Counted from the stretch's first letter, positions 18,315 through 27,339 are shown. The stretch: DNA of 64,000 nucleotides from Rhizobium sullae (GCF_900169785.1 NZ_FWER01000015.1:1-64000), one strand, 5' to 3'. A program made the numbers and translations. The notes: generated by a model not told the origin, from the letters alone.

Positions 18315-19810
18315 AAAAAATGCTTATCTGGGGTACCCTCATGCTGGGCGCCGCTCTATCGCCGGCTTTTGCCGGGTCCGGCCCGATCAAGATCGTGCTG
18401 CCGGAAGAAGCGGACCTGCTTGAACCTTGCATGGCGACCCGCTCCAACATCGGCCGCGTCATCATGCAGAACGTCAGCGAAACGCTGACCGAGCTGGATT
18501 TGCGCGGCGACAAGGGCGTGATGCCCCGCCTGGCCGAAAAATGGGAGCAGAGCGCCGACGGAAGCTGGCGCTTCCATCTGCGCCAGGGCGTCAAGTTCTC
18601 CGACGGCACGGCCTTCGACGCCAAGGATGTCAAGCACAGCTTCGACCGTATCATGAGCGACAAGAACGCCTGTGAATCGCGCCGCTACTTCGGCGGAATG
18701 ACGGTCACGCCGACCGTGGTCGACGACCACACGATCGATTTCAAGGCCGATCCGGTTCAGCCGATCCTGCCGCTCCTGATGTCCCTCGTCACCATCGTGC
18801 CGGAGGAAACGCAGCTGGAATTCGTGCGCGAGCCGGTCGGCACCGGACCCTACAAGCTGACCAATTGGACACCGGGCCAGCAGATCGTGCTGACGGGGCG
18901 CGATGACTATTGGGGCACGAAGCCTGAGGTGACCGAAGCGACCTACCTTTTCCGTGCTGATCCGTCCGTTCGTGCCGCCATGGTGCAGACCGGCGAGGCG
19001 GACCTATCGCCGTCGATCTCACAGCTCGATGCAACCAATGCGGCGACCGATTTCTCCTATCTCGACAGCGAAACCGTCTATCTGCGCATCGACCACAATA
19101 TCGAGCCGCTGAATGACGTCCGGGTTCGCCGGGCCCTCAACATGGCGGTCGATCGCCAGGCCTTTATCGGCACGCTCGTTCCGGAAGGCGCGCTGTTGGC
19201 GACCGCAATCGTGCCACCGCCGACGCTCGGCTGGAACCCCGATGTGAAGAATTTCCCCTTTGATCCTGAAGGTGCAAAGAAGCTGCTCGAGGAAGCCAAG
19301 GCCGCCGGCGTCAAGGTCGACACGCCGATCACCATCATCGCCCGCTCGGCCAACTTCCCGAACGTCACCGAGATCATGGAAGCCATCCAGGCACAGCTGC
19401 AGGACGTCGGCTTCAAGGTCGAGCTGAAGTTCGTCGAGGTCGCCGAGCACGAGCAATACTATTCCAAGCCGTTTAAGGAAGGCCGTGGTCCGCAGCTCGT
19501 CGCCGCCATGCACGACAACTCGAAGGGCGACCCCTCGTTCTCGATGTTCTTCAAGTATGCGACCGAAGGCACGCAGTCCGGCTTCTCCGATCCCAAGGTC
19601 GACGACCTGATCAAGCGCGCTTCGGCCGCCGTCGGCGAAGAACGCGCGAAGCTCTGGTCGGAGGTGATCGCTTATGTACACGACGACGTCGTCGCCGACG
19701 TCCTGCTCTTCCACATGGTCGGCTTCTCGCGCGTCTCCGAACGTCTGGATTTCAAGCCGACCATGGCGACCAACTCGACGCTTCAGCTTTCGGAGATCAA
19801 GATCAAGTGA
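18311..19810 (+). CDS. Peptide-type ABC transporter substrate-binding protein (family 5)
   Basis: This is a periplasmic binding protein of the SBP_bac_5 (Dpp/Opp) type, 499 aa, with a signal peptide ending near SPAFA (residues 1-22). Typical blocks are LAEKWEQSADGSWRFHLRQG, VKFSDGTAFDAKDV, and VRRALNMAVDRQAF. The GTG start at 18311 is chosen because GGGAGG lies eight bases before it. It begins an operon with two permeases, a fused ATPase and a DapA-like enzyme. Family 5 proteins bind peptides, but also opines, nickel chelates and glycosides, so the ligand is open. Confidence 0.92.
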   Translation: MKKMLIWGTLMLGAALSPAFAGSGPIKIVLPEEADLLEPCMATRSNIGRVIMQNVSETLTELDLRGDKGVMPRLAEKWEQSADGSWRFHLRQGVKFSDGTAFDAKDVKHSFDRIMSDKNACESRRYFGGMTVTPTVVDDHTIDFKADPVQPILPLLMSLVTIVPEETQLEFVREPVGTGPYKLTNWTPGQQIVLTGRDDYWGTKPEVTEATYLFRADPSVRAAMVQTGEADLSPSISQLDATNAATDFSYLDSETVYLRIDHNIEPLNDVRVRRALNMAVDRQAFIGTLVPEGALLATAIVPPPTLGWNPDVKNFPFDPEGAKKLLEEAKAAGVKVDTPITIIARSANFPNVTEIMEAIQAQLQDVGFKVELKFVEVAEHEQYYSKPFKEGRGPQLVAAMHDNSKGDPSFSMFFKYATEGTQSGFSDPKVDDLIKRASAAVGEERAKLWSEVIAYVHDDVVADVLLFHMVGFSRVSERLDFKPTMATNSTLQLSEIKIK

Positions 19811-19897
19811 ACTTGTCCTGGCGAACGCCATGTTTGCCAGCCACGACAGCAATCAAGGCGGCGGGATGATCCGCCGCCCAATTCCTCCGAGGGCGCC

Positions 19898-20812
19898 ATG
19901 TTGAGATTCATTCGAAAACGCGCCGTGGCCAGTCTGATCTCACTTGTCGGACTGATCGTCATGGTCTTCTTTCTCTCGCGCTTGACGGGGGATCCGGCCG
20001 CGTTGTTCCTTCCGGTCGAAGCGTCCGCGGAGATGAAGCAGCAGTTCCGCGAACTGCATGGGTTGAACGATCCCCTGCTGACGCAGTTCATGCGTTATGT
20101 CGGCGACGTCGTGACTGGCGATTTCGGCGAATCCCTGCGAAAGGCCCGTCCGGCGCTCGGTGTCGTGCTGGAGGCCTTTGTCTGGACCCTCTGGCTTGCC
20201 GTCATCACCATGTCGCTGGTCACGGGTGCGGCCATTGTCGTCGGTTCACTGGCCGCCTTCCGCGCCGGTGGATTCTTCGACAGGCTATCCTCGGTTATTT
20301 CGCTCATCGGTGCATCCGTCCCCGATTTCTGGCTGGCCGTGGTCGCGATCGTCGTCTTTTCCGTCAACCTCGCCTGGCTGCCGACCTCCGGCACGGGCTC
20401 CCTCCTGCACTGGATTATGCCGATCTCGGTGCTGTTCATCCGGCCCTTCGGCATCATCGTGCAGGTCGTGCGCGGCTCGATGATCGGCGCGCTGTCGTCA
20501 GCCTATGTGAAGACGGCACGCGCCAAGGGCGTTAAATCCGGGCCGATCATCTTCGTTCATGCGTTGCGAAACGCCATGCTGCCGGTCATCACCGTGATCG
20601 GCGACCAGGCGGCGAGCCTGCTGAACGGTGCCGTTATCGTCGAAACCATTTTCGGCTTTCCGGGCGTCGGCAAACTGATGATCGATTCCATTTTGCAGCG
20701 CGATTTCAATGTCGTCCTGGCCGCCATCCTCGTCACCGCGCTGGCGATCTTCCTCATGAATCTGTTGATTGACCTTGCCTATGCGCTACTCGATCCCCGA
20801 ATCCGGCACTGA
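19898..20812 (+). CDS. Peptide-type ABC transporter permease (DppB-like)
   Basis: This inner-membrane permease (304 aa) is of the DppB/OppB group, with about six helices. The N-terminal block FFLSRLTGDPAALFLP is typical, and the cytoplasmic EAA-like loop is seen at YVKTARAKGVKSGPIIFVHA. It follows the binding protein by 87 bases and precedes the second permease by ten bases. Confidence 0.93.
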   Translation: MLRFIRKRAVASLISLVGLIVMVFFLSRLTGDPAALFLPVEASAEMKQQFRELHGLNDPLLTQFMRYVGDVVTGDFGESLRKARPALGVVLEAFVWTLWLAVITMSLVTGAAIVVGSLAAFRAGGFFDRLSSVISLIGASVPDFWLAVVAIVVFSVNLAWLPTSGTGSLLHWIMPISVLFIRPFGIIVQVVRGSMIGALSSAYVKTARAKGVKSGPIIFVHALRNAMLPVITVIGDQAASLLNGAVIVETIFGFPGVGKLMIDSILQRDFNVVLAAILVTALAIFLMNLLIDLAYALLDPRIRH

Positions 20813-20822
20813 GGAACGCTTC

Positions 20823-21746
20823 ATGACCTTACAGACCATCGATGCCGCCATCACCGAAGAACCGCATTTTGCAAAACGCATGTTCCATATGCTGCTTGCC
20901 GACAAGTTCGCGCTGTGTGCGGCGATCTTCCTGCTATTCATTATTGTTCTGGCTATCGTCGGGCCGAGCTGGCTCGGCGATCTTGCGACCAGGCAGAACC
21001 TTCGCGGCCGCAATGCTGCGCCCTTCGATTGGGAACGCGGCTGGGTCTGGTGGATGGGCGCGGATGCGCTCGGCCGACCGCTGCTTGCCCGCATTGTCGT
21101 CGCCACACAGAACACGATCATGGTGGCGGCAGGGGCCGTTGTTCTCTCCGCTGTCGTCGGCACGGTGCTTGGGCTCATTGCGGGCTTCTCCTCGCAGCGG
21201 GTCAATCAGGTGATCATGCGGCTTGCCGACGTCATCATGTCCTTCCCGTCTCTGCTGATCGCCGTAATCGTGCTCTATATTCTTGGCTCGTCGATCCTGA
21301 ACCTGATGCTAGTGCTGTCGGTCACCCGCATTCCGGTCTATCTCCGGACCACGAGGGCGGAAGTGCTGGAAATCCGCGAGCGCATGTTCGTGCAGGCCGC
21401 CTATGTGATGGGGGCGTCCTCGAAGCGCATCCTCTTCCGGCACATTTTGCCGGTAGTGCTGCCGACGCTGACAACGCTCGCCACGCTCGATTTCGCGTAT
21501 GTGATGCTCGCCGAAAGTGCGCTCTCCTTCCTCGGTATCGGCATCCAACCGCCGGAAATCACCTGGGGCCTGATGATCTCGCAGGGGCGGCAATACCTTA
21601 CCAATGCGTGGTGGTTGTCCTTCTGGCCGGGCCTTGCCATCATTCTCACCACCATGTCGCTGAACCTCCTGTCGAACTGGCTGCGCATCGCGCTTGACCC
21701 GGTGCAGCGCTGGCGCCTCGAAATGAAGGGTCGCAAGAATGGCTGA
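20823..21746 (+). CDS. Peptide-type ABC transporter permease (DppC-like)
   Basis: This is the second inner-membrane permease (307 aa) of the importer, DppC/OppC group, with the N-terminal helix followed by WWMGADALGRPLLARIV and the EAA loop FVQAAYVMGASSKRILFRHI. ATG 20823 is chosen for the GAGG 11 bases before it and for not overlapping the first permease. Its stop overlaps the ATPase start by eight bases. Confidence 0.92.
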   Translation: MTLQTIDAAITEEPHFAKRMFHMLLADKFALCAAIFLLFIIVLAIVGPSWLGDLATRQNLRGRNAAPFDWERGWVWWMGADALGRPLLARIVVATQNTIMVAAGAVVLSAVVGTVLGLIAGFSSQRVNQVIMRLADVIMSFPSLLIAVIVLYILGSSILNLMLVLSVTRIPVYLRTTRAEVLEIRERMFVQAAYVMGASSKRILFRHILPVVLPTLTTLATLDFAYVMLAESALSFLGIGIQPPEITWGLMISQGRQYLTNAWWLSFWPGLAIILTTMSLNLLSNWLRIALDPVQRWRLEMKGRKNG

Positions 21747-23358
21747 CCATCTCCTCGAAGTCCGCAATCTCTCGGTCGAGTTCCACACAGCGATGGGCGT
21801 GGTGAAGGCGGTTCGTGACATCTCCTACCACCTCGACCGCGGCGAGACGCTGGCGATCCTCGGCGAGAGCGGGTCCGGCAAGTCGGTCTCGTCATCGGCG
21901 ATCATGAACCTCATCGACATGCCGCCCGGCCGTATCAGCTCCGGGGAGATCCTGCTCGACGGCGTCGACCTTCTGAAAATGCCGGCGCATCAGCGGCGCG
22001 AGGTAAACGGGCGCCGCATCGCGATGATCTTCCAGGATCCGCTGAGCCATCTCAACCCGGTCTACACCGTCGGCTGGCAGGTCCGCGAAGCGCTGACCAC
22101 GCATGGAACCAGCTCCGCCAACGCTCGGGCCGAAGCCCTGCGACTTATGACGCGTGTCGGCATTCCGGACCCCGAGCACTCGCTCGACAAGTATCCGCAT
22201 GAATTCTCCGGCGGCCAGCGCCAGCGCGTCATGATCGCCATGGCGCTGGCGCTTCGGCCCGACCTCCTGATTGCAGACGAGCCGACAACGGCACTCGATG
22301 TGACCGTGCAGGCGGAAGTTCTCGCCCTGCTCAAGGAGTTGCAGGAAGAGACCGGCATGGCCGTGCTCATCATCACTCACGATCTCGGAGTCGTCGCCGA
22401 GATCGCCGATCGGGTCGTGGTGATGGAAAAGGGCGTGCTGGTCGAGACCGGCACGGTCCGCGACGTCTACAAGAACCCGCAGCATCCCTATACGAAGAAG
22501 CTCATCGCCGCGGCGCCCGGCAAGGGCGAGATGCACAAACCGGCCTCCCGTGCCGAACCTGTTCTCGTCGTTCGCAACGTCCACAAGCGCTATGGCTCAT
22601 TCGATGCGCTCAAGGGCGTTTCCTTTGACCTGATGCCCGGAGAGACAATGGCCATCGTCGGCGAGAGTGGCTCGGGGAAGTCCACGCTCGCTCGCATCCT
22701 CCTGCGTCTCGACGAGCCCAACAGCGGCAGCGCGCATTGGAAGGGCCGCGATCTTTTCACGATGTCTCCGGCCGAGCTCTACAAGCTGCGCCGTGATTTG
22801 CAGATGGTCTTCCAGGATCCGACGCAGTCGCTCAACCCGCGGATGACCGTCTATCAGCTGATTTCCGAGGCCTGGATCATCCATCCGGAGATCCTGCCCA
22901 AGGCGAAATGGCGGGCGCGCGTGGCCGAACTGCTGGTACAGGTTGGCCTCGGTCCCGAACATATGGGGCGGTATCCGCATCAATTCTCCGGCGGTCAGCG
23001 CCAGCGCATCGCCATTGCCCGGGCGCTAGCGCTCGAGCCGCAGCTCATTATCTGCGACGAGGCCGTGTCGGCGCTCGACGTCTCGGTGCAGGCGCAGGTC
23101 ATCGCGCTGCTCGACAAACTGCGCAAGGAGATGGGCATAGCCTTCATCTTCATCGCCCACGACCTGCCGGTGGTGCGCGATTTCGCCGACCATGTCATGG
23201 TCATGCAGAAGGGCAACGTCGTCGAAGTCGGCACTGTGCGCGAGGTCTTCGACACGCCGCGGCAGGACTATACACGCGCCCTTCTCGCCGCTGGCCTCGA
23301 CCCCGATCCCGACGTGCAGGCCGCCCATCGCGCCGCCCGCCTTGAACGCGCCTCCTGA
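21739..23358 (+). CDS. Peptide-type ABC transporter ATPase, two domains fused (DppD-DppF)
   Basis: This 539-aa protein holds two complete ABC ATPase domains in one chain, energising the importer. The first has Walker A GESGSGKSVSSS and signature EFSGGQRQRVMIAMA; the second has GESGSGKSTLAR and QFSGGQRQRIAIARA. Both Walker B segments are present (LLIADEPTTALD, LIICDEAVSALD). In most Dpp/Opp systems these are separate genes, but fused forms (GsiA, YejF) are well known. Confidence 0.94.
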   Translation: MADHLLEVRNLSVEFHTAMGVVKAVRDISYHLDRGETLAILGESGSGKSVSSSAIMNLIDMPPGRISSGEILLDGVDLLKMPAHQRREVNGRRIAMIFQDPLSHLNPVYTVGWQVREALTTHGTSSANARAEALRLMTRVGIPDPEHSLDKYPHEFSGGQRQRVMIAMALALRPDLLIADEPTTALDVTVQAEVLALLKELQEETGMAVLIITHDLGVVAEIADRVVVMEKGVLVETGTVRDVYKNPQHPYTKKLIAAAPGKGEMHKPASRAEPVLVVRNVHKRYGSFDALKGVSFDLMPGETMAIVGESGSGKSTLARILLRLDEPNSGSAHWKGRDLFTMSPAELYKLRRDLQMVFQDPTQSLNPRMTVYQLISEAWIIHPEILPKAKWRARVAELLVQVGLGPEHMGRYPHQFSGGQRQRIAIARALALEPQLIICDEAVSALDVSVQAQVIALLDKLRKEMGIAFIFIAHDLPVVRDFADHVMVMQKGNVVEVGTVREVFDTPRQDYTRALLAAGLDPDPDVQAAHRAARLERAS

Positions 23359-23383
23359 GCGCTCCATTCAGAGGAACATTCCC

Positions 23384-24274
23384 ATGACCAAACAAGCCTT
23401 TGTGGCCCTCGTGACCTGCTTCAACGAGGACGAGACCATTAACTACCAGGCGACCCGCGCCCAGGTCCGCCGTCAGGTCAAGGCCGGCAACAACATCATG
23501 TGCGCCGGCACCAACGGCGATTTTTCCGCGCTCACCTTCGAGGAGAAGGTGCACCTGACGGAAGAAGTGGTCGATGAGGTTGGCGGCCGCGTCAAGGTGA
23601 TCGTCAATGCCGGCATGCCGGCGACCTTCGAAACGGTGAAATTGGCGCGCGAATTCGATCGCATTGGCGTTGACGGCATCGCCGTCATCACACCCTTCTT
23701 CATTGCCTGCACGCAGGACGGCCTCATTCGCCATTTCTCGACCGTCGCCGATGCGGTGAAAACCCCGGTGTATCTCTACGACATTCCGGCCCGAACGCAG
23801 AACCACATCGAGCCGGAGACCGCCCGCGTGCTGGCCGGCCACGGCAACATTGCCGGCATCAAGGATTCCGGCGGTGCCAAGGAAACGCTGGAAGCCTATC
23901 TCGCCGTCGCCAAGGGCATCGGCGGCTTTGAGGTCTATTCGGGGCCGGACAACCTGGTGCTCTGGGCGCTGCAGAACGGCGCTGCGGGCTGCATTTCTGG
24001 CCTTGGCAACGCCATGCCTCACGTGCTCGCCGGCATTCTGAAGGCTGTCAATTCGGGCGACATTGCCGAAGCTGAACGTCAGCAGGCGACCTTCGCCGCT
24101 TTCCGGACGGACCTCTACGCGCTCGGCTTCGCGCCGGCGATGGTCAAGCGCGCCCTTTATTTGCAGGATGCCTCTGTCGGCGCCAGCCGCCAGCCCGCGC
24201 TGTTGCCGAACAAGGAACAGGACGCCCAAATTGCGGCAATCCTGCGCCGGTACGACCTCTCTAAAACCGAGTAA
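23384..24274 (+). CDS. DapA/NanA-family lyase (dihydrodipicolinate synthase-like)
   Basis: This 296-aa TIM-barrel enzyme is of the class I aldolase family that includes DapA, N-acetylneuraminate lyase and keto-deoxy-sugar aldolases. The Schiff-base Lys160 sits in GNIAGIKDSGG and the catalytic tyrosine is Tyr132 in YDIPART; the carboxylate loop reads AGTNGDFSAL instead of the GTTGE of true DapA. With the importer and acid-sugar genes as neighbours, a catabolic keto-acid lyase is more likely than lysine synthesis. ATG 23384 follows GAGG. Confidence 0.88.
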   Translation: MTKQAFVALVTCFNEDETINYQATRAQVRRQVKAGNNIMCAGTNGDFSALTFEEKVHLTEEVVDEVGGRVKVIVNAGMPATFETVKLAREFDRIGVDGIAVITPFFIACTQDGLIRHFSTVADAVKTPVYLYDIPARTQNHIEPETARVLAGHGNIAGIKDSGGAKETLEAYLAVAKGIGGFEVYSGPDNLVLWALQNGAAGCISGLGNAMPHVLAGILKAVNSGDIAEAERQQATFAAFRTDLYALGFAPAMVKRALYLQDASVGASRQPALLPNKEQDAQIAAILRRYDLSKTE

Positions 24275-24358
24275 GGTTGGATCGCGCTGAGGTGAAAAGC
24301 AGATCGACAGCCTCCGGAAGTGCTGGACGAACTCAGTGATATGGCCACCGGCGCGTCG

Positions 24359-24466
24359 GGCTTTCACAAAAGCGAAAGAGCCGAAGAATTGGTCAGGGCG
24401 AAAGGGGCATGGCTCTTGTTCCTCCCGCCTTATAGTCCTGACCTCAACCCCATCGAAAACGCATAA
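24359..24466 (+). pseudogene. IS630-type transposase C-terminal scrap
   Basis: The frame reads [20 protein letters not shown] and then [15 protein letters not shown] before a stop. The [12 protein letters not shown] block is the signature around the last catalytic acid of IS630/Tc1-like transposases. Upstream domains are missing, so this is a remnant. Confidence 0.8.
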
Positions 24467-24552
24467 GGCGGGAACCTCTGAAGGTGAGCTTCCGTTGACA
24501 CCTCATGTCGGCCATAGCGCGTCGATATTGCTGGCCCGATAGATGACACGAG

Positions 24553-24732
24553 ATGAATCAGAAACGTGCACACATCCGAGGGACGGACCTGCCGCAGGAA
24601 CGACGCCGGCGCCTGGTGAGGGTGCTAAACACGCTGATACAGCGGCATTTGACGGCAGATCGGGAGGCTAGAGATGAACGCGGAACCGAGCCCTCTCGAA
24701 TTCGACCTACTGGAGAAGATCCAGGCCCGTAA
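24553..24732 (+). CDS. Small hypothetical protein overlapping recombinase start
   Basis: This is a 59-aa open frame starting MNQKRAHIRGTDLPQERRRR, basic and without a recognised domain. Its end overlaps the start of the recombinase remnant by 59 bases in another frame. Small genes in this position accompany some large serine recombinases, but I cannot name a family. Confidence 0.3.
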   Translation: MNQKRAHIRGTDLPQERRRRLVRVLNTLIQRHLTADREARDERGTEPSRIRPTGEDPGP

Positions 24733-25003
24733 TAATGATCGCCAGGCCATTGTTTACGTCGGGCAATCGACGGTCCGGCAGGTTGAGCACAACCGGGAAT
24801 CTACGCGGTTACAATATGCTTTGGCAGACAGGGCCTGTCGGCTCGGTTGGCGGCGAGAGCAAATCGTGGTCATCGACGATGATCTGGGTCGATCAGGGGC
24901 ATCGGCGCTCGACAGACTCGGCTTTCAACGGCTCGTCGCCGAGGTGGGACTTGGCCATGTCGGAATGGTCATCGGTATTGAGGTTTCCCGTCTCCCACGT
25001 TCC
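24674..25003 (+). pseudogene. Serine recombinase N-terminal remnant
   Basis: The frame resembles the resolvase-like catalytic domain of large serine recombinases: AIVYVGQSTVRQVEHNREST, VIDDDLGRSGASALDRLGFQ and MVIGIEVSRLPRS. The catalytic serine of QST is present, but the arginine usually two residues before it is glycine. After about 110 residues homology ends and the frame runs on into an unrelated gene, so the DNA-binding half is lost. Confidence 0.8.
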
Positions 25004-25120
25004 AGACTCCAGCCAGAAAGAAATTTCCCGATTGCCCGTGACCGGAAATACTCATTCCTTTTATCTATTATTTTTATAGACAATAGTCTGTTTCACCATT
25101 CGAATTGGAAAGGAAAACAG

Positions 25121-25318
25121 ATGGCCGCTCTGCGACTGGTTGGGATTGCCGGCAGCTTCAACCGCCCTTCGAAGACTTACGCGCTCGTTCAAGACGTTGC
25201 GGATCGTGCGGCGCAAAGATATGGCTTCGACCGTACCGTATATGATCTGCACGATGTCGGCCCATCGCTCGGCCCTGCGCTTTGGCGAAAGGATCTGGAC
25301 GATCAGGCGAAGGATATC
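25121..25318 (+). pseudogene. NADPH-dependent FMN reductase, N-terminal half (split by inversion)
   Basis: This half begins MAALRLVGIAGSFNRPSKTY, with the GSFNRPSKT phosphate-binding loop of flavodoxin-fold NAD(P)H:FMN reductases (MsuE/SsuE type). It reads 66 residues to DDQAKDI, after which homology stops. The matching C-terminal half is on the opposite strand at 25332-25703. GGAAAGGA before the ATG and an AT-rich upstream region suggest the original promoter is still here. Confidence 0.8.
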
Positions 25319-25331
25319 AAGCCGCTGAACG

Positions 25332-25703
25332 CTATTCGGCGGCCGCGAGAATCGGATTGGCTACGGGAAAGAAAGCCGCAAGCTCGCTCACAACCTCGCT
25401 AATCCTCTTTGAGAGAGGCTCCGACGAGACCTCGTAATCGGCAAAATCGCGATCCGATGCGTATAAGGCTGTCGGCAGAGTGTGGGACATGAAGAACCCG
25501 AAGAGCGGCCGCAATTGATGCTCGACCATCAGAGCATGCCGGTCGCCGCCGCCGGTTGCCGTGATGATGATCGGCTTTGCGCGCAATTCGTGGGGATCAA
25601 TAAGGTCGATCAAATGCTTGAAGAGACCCGGATAGGACCCTTTGTACGTCGGCGAACCGATGACGAGCACGTCAGCGCTGACGATCGCATCGATGACGTA
25701 CCG
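25332..25703 (-). pseudogene. NADPH-dependent FMN reductase, C-terminal half (inverted)
   Basis: On the minus strand this half reads RYVIDAIVSADVLVIGSPTY, then KGSYPGLFKHLIDLIDP and ATGGGDRHALMVEHQLRPLF, the middle and end of an MsuE/SsuE-type FMN reductase. Placed after the plus-strand half it would give a protein of about 189 residues, the normal family length. The upstream part of the open frame (to 25814) has no homology and lies beyond the breakpoint. Confidence 0.82.
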
Positions 25704-25797
25704 GATACGGGGATGATCCGATGCAGACAAGCCTGCGCCCAGCCGCAAAATATTGGCGCGGCATTTCGAGTTGTGACTTGCGAAGGGGTGTATCGTG

Positions 25798-26379
25798 ATG
25801 AGCAGGATACTCATTCTCCCCGGCCTCTTTGGATCAGGCGAGACGCACTGGCAGCACTATTGGCTGAAGGAGCATCCGGACAGCCGCCTCGTCGAACAGG
25901 ACGATTGGGATAGGCCCCGTTTGCACGACTGGATGCTCAGACTTGAGGAGGCGCTAACCGATGAGGACGATGCCTATATCGTTGCCCATAGTCTCGGTTG
26001 CGTTTTGGCCGCCCGGCTGGCAGGACGGCTATCGGCTCAGCGTGTCAAGGGTGCTCTTCTTGTTGCACCATGCGATCTGTCATCGACCGAAGCGCTCCAT
26101 CCCGGCCACCTGGACTTCGGCACGATGCCGACCAAGGCGCTGCCCTTTCCAAGCATAGTCGTCGGCAGTCTCAACGACAGTTACATGAGCCTTGACCGGT
26201 TGACGCTGTTTGCGCGCCTCTGGAAATCTGACCTCAGGAACATCGGATTGGGCGGACACATCAATGTTGCAAGCGGTTTCGGGCGCTGGCCGAGCGGATA
26301 CGGTCTGCTTGCGACTTTAAAGAGCCGCAGCCGCCATCGGCGGAAGGTTGAACCTACACTATCGGTCACCAATGTTTGA
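25798..26379 (+). CDS. RBBP9/YdeN-type serine hydrolase
   Basis: This small alpha/beta hydrolase (about 193 aa) starts MSRILILPGLFGSGETHWQH, with the catalytic triad visible as Ser in AHSLGC, Asp in SLNDSYM and His in GGHINVASGFG. These features define the RBBP9/YdeN family; natural substrates are mostly unknown. An in-frame ATG one codon upstream (25795) is equally possible. It starts just beyond the inverted segment. Confidence 0.88.
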   Translation: MSRILILPGLFGSGETHWQHYWLKEHPDSRLVEQDDWDRPRLHDWMLRLEEALTDEDDAYIVAHSLGCVLAARLAGRLSAQRVKGALLVAPCDLSSTEALHPGHLDFGTMPTKALPFPSIVVGSLNDSYMSLDRLTLFARLWKSDLRNIGLGGHINVASGFGRWPSGYGLLATLKSRSRHRRKVEPTLSVTNV

Positions 26380-26476
26380 AGCGTCCAACCGAATTCAAGC
26401 CGCTTGCCGTCGGTGACGATGAGCGTATATCGCTAGCGGGAGATCGAATTCAGACCAGCGATAGAGGAACCGACCC

Positions 26477-27136
26477 ATGAGCCTTCGTATCAACGATATT
26501 GCACCAGATTTCTCCGCCGAGACCACGCAGGGACCGATCCGTTTCCATGAATGGATCGGCGACGGTTGGGCGGTGTTGTTCTCGCATCCGAAGAACTTCA
26601 CGCCGGTCTGCACGACAGAGCTCGGTGCGATGGCCGGACTCGAGCAGGAATTCAGCAAACGTGGCGTCAAGATCATCGGCATATCCGTCGATCCGGTCGA
26701 AAGCCACGGTAAGTGGAAGAACGATATTAAGACGGCCACCGGATTCGATGTCGGCTATCCGCTGATCGGCGATAAGGATCTCAATGTTGCGAAGCTCTAC
26801 GACATGCTGCCGGCTGGCGCAGGCGAGAGCTCCGAAGGTCGCACGCCGGCCGACAATGCCACCGTGCGTTCCGTCTTCATCATCGGCCCCGATAAGAAGA
26901 TCAAGCTCATCCTCACTTATCCGATGACGACGGGCCGCAACTTCAACGAAATCTTGCGCGCCATCGACTCCATTCAGTTGACGGCCAAGCATCAGGTGGC
27001 GACGCCGGCAAACTGGCAGCTGGGCGAAGATGTCATCATAACGGCCGCTGTCTCGAACGAAGATGCGATTACGCGCTTCGGCTCCTTTGACACCGTCCTT
27101 CCCTACCTGAGAAAGACGAGGCAGCCTGCCGGCTAA
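26477..27136 (+). CDS. 1-Cys peroxiredoxin (Prx6 type)
   Basis: This 219-aa thiol peroxidase reduces hydrogen peroxide and organic peroxides. The peroxidatic Cys45 lies in FTPVCTTE with conserved Pro and Thr. There is no second conserved cysteine in the C-terminal extension (QVATPANWQLGEDVII), which fits the 1-Cys Prx6 group. It stands alone; no reductase gene is adjacent. Confidence 0.93.
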   Translation: MSLRINDIAPDFSAETTQGPIRFHEWIGDGWAVLFSHPKNFTPVCTTELGAMAGLEQEFSKRGVKIIGISVDPVESHGKWKNDIKTATGFDVGYPLIGDKDLNVAKLYDMLPAGAGESSEGRTPADNATVRSVFIIGPDKKIKLILTYPMTTGRNFNEILRAIDSIQLTAKHQVATPANWQLGEDVIITAAVSNEDAITRFGSFDTVLPYLRKTRQPAG

Positions 27137-27226
27137 TCGCAAGAGGACACGCTCAAACTGCAATTGATGTTCGGACGGCTGGATGGGGCTCAAGGGAGGG
27201 GCCCTATAGAGCCATAGCAATTGAAG

Positions 27227-27286
27227 TTTGGCGCCTCTAATGAGTGGTGAGATGCCCCGTTAATCACTGTTCATTAAAGGCGCAAA
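27227..27286. repeat. Imperfect inverted repeat
   Basis: TTTGGCGCCTCTAATGAGTG (27227 on) and CACTGTTCATTAAAGGCGC (27265 on) form long imperfect complementary arms around a short centre. It lies between the peroxiredoxin and the enoyl-CoA hydratase ends. It could be a terminator-like fold or a small mobile-repeat copy. Confidence 0.45.
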
Positions 27287-27339
27287 CCTCTGCGCATACT
27301 CACCGTTCCTCTCCACTTCCTTGGCCGGGGACACGGCGT

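Noticed and set aside
25319..25703. Invertase-type phase-variable switch
   Set aside because: No inverted repeats longer than about four bases are seen at the breakpoints and the nearby recombinase is truncated, so a programmed switch is not supported, although the inversion itself is.
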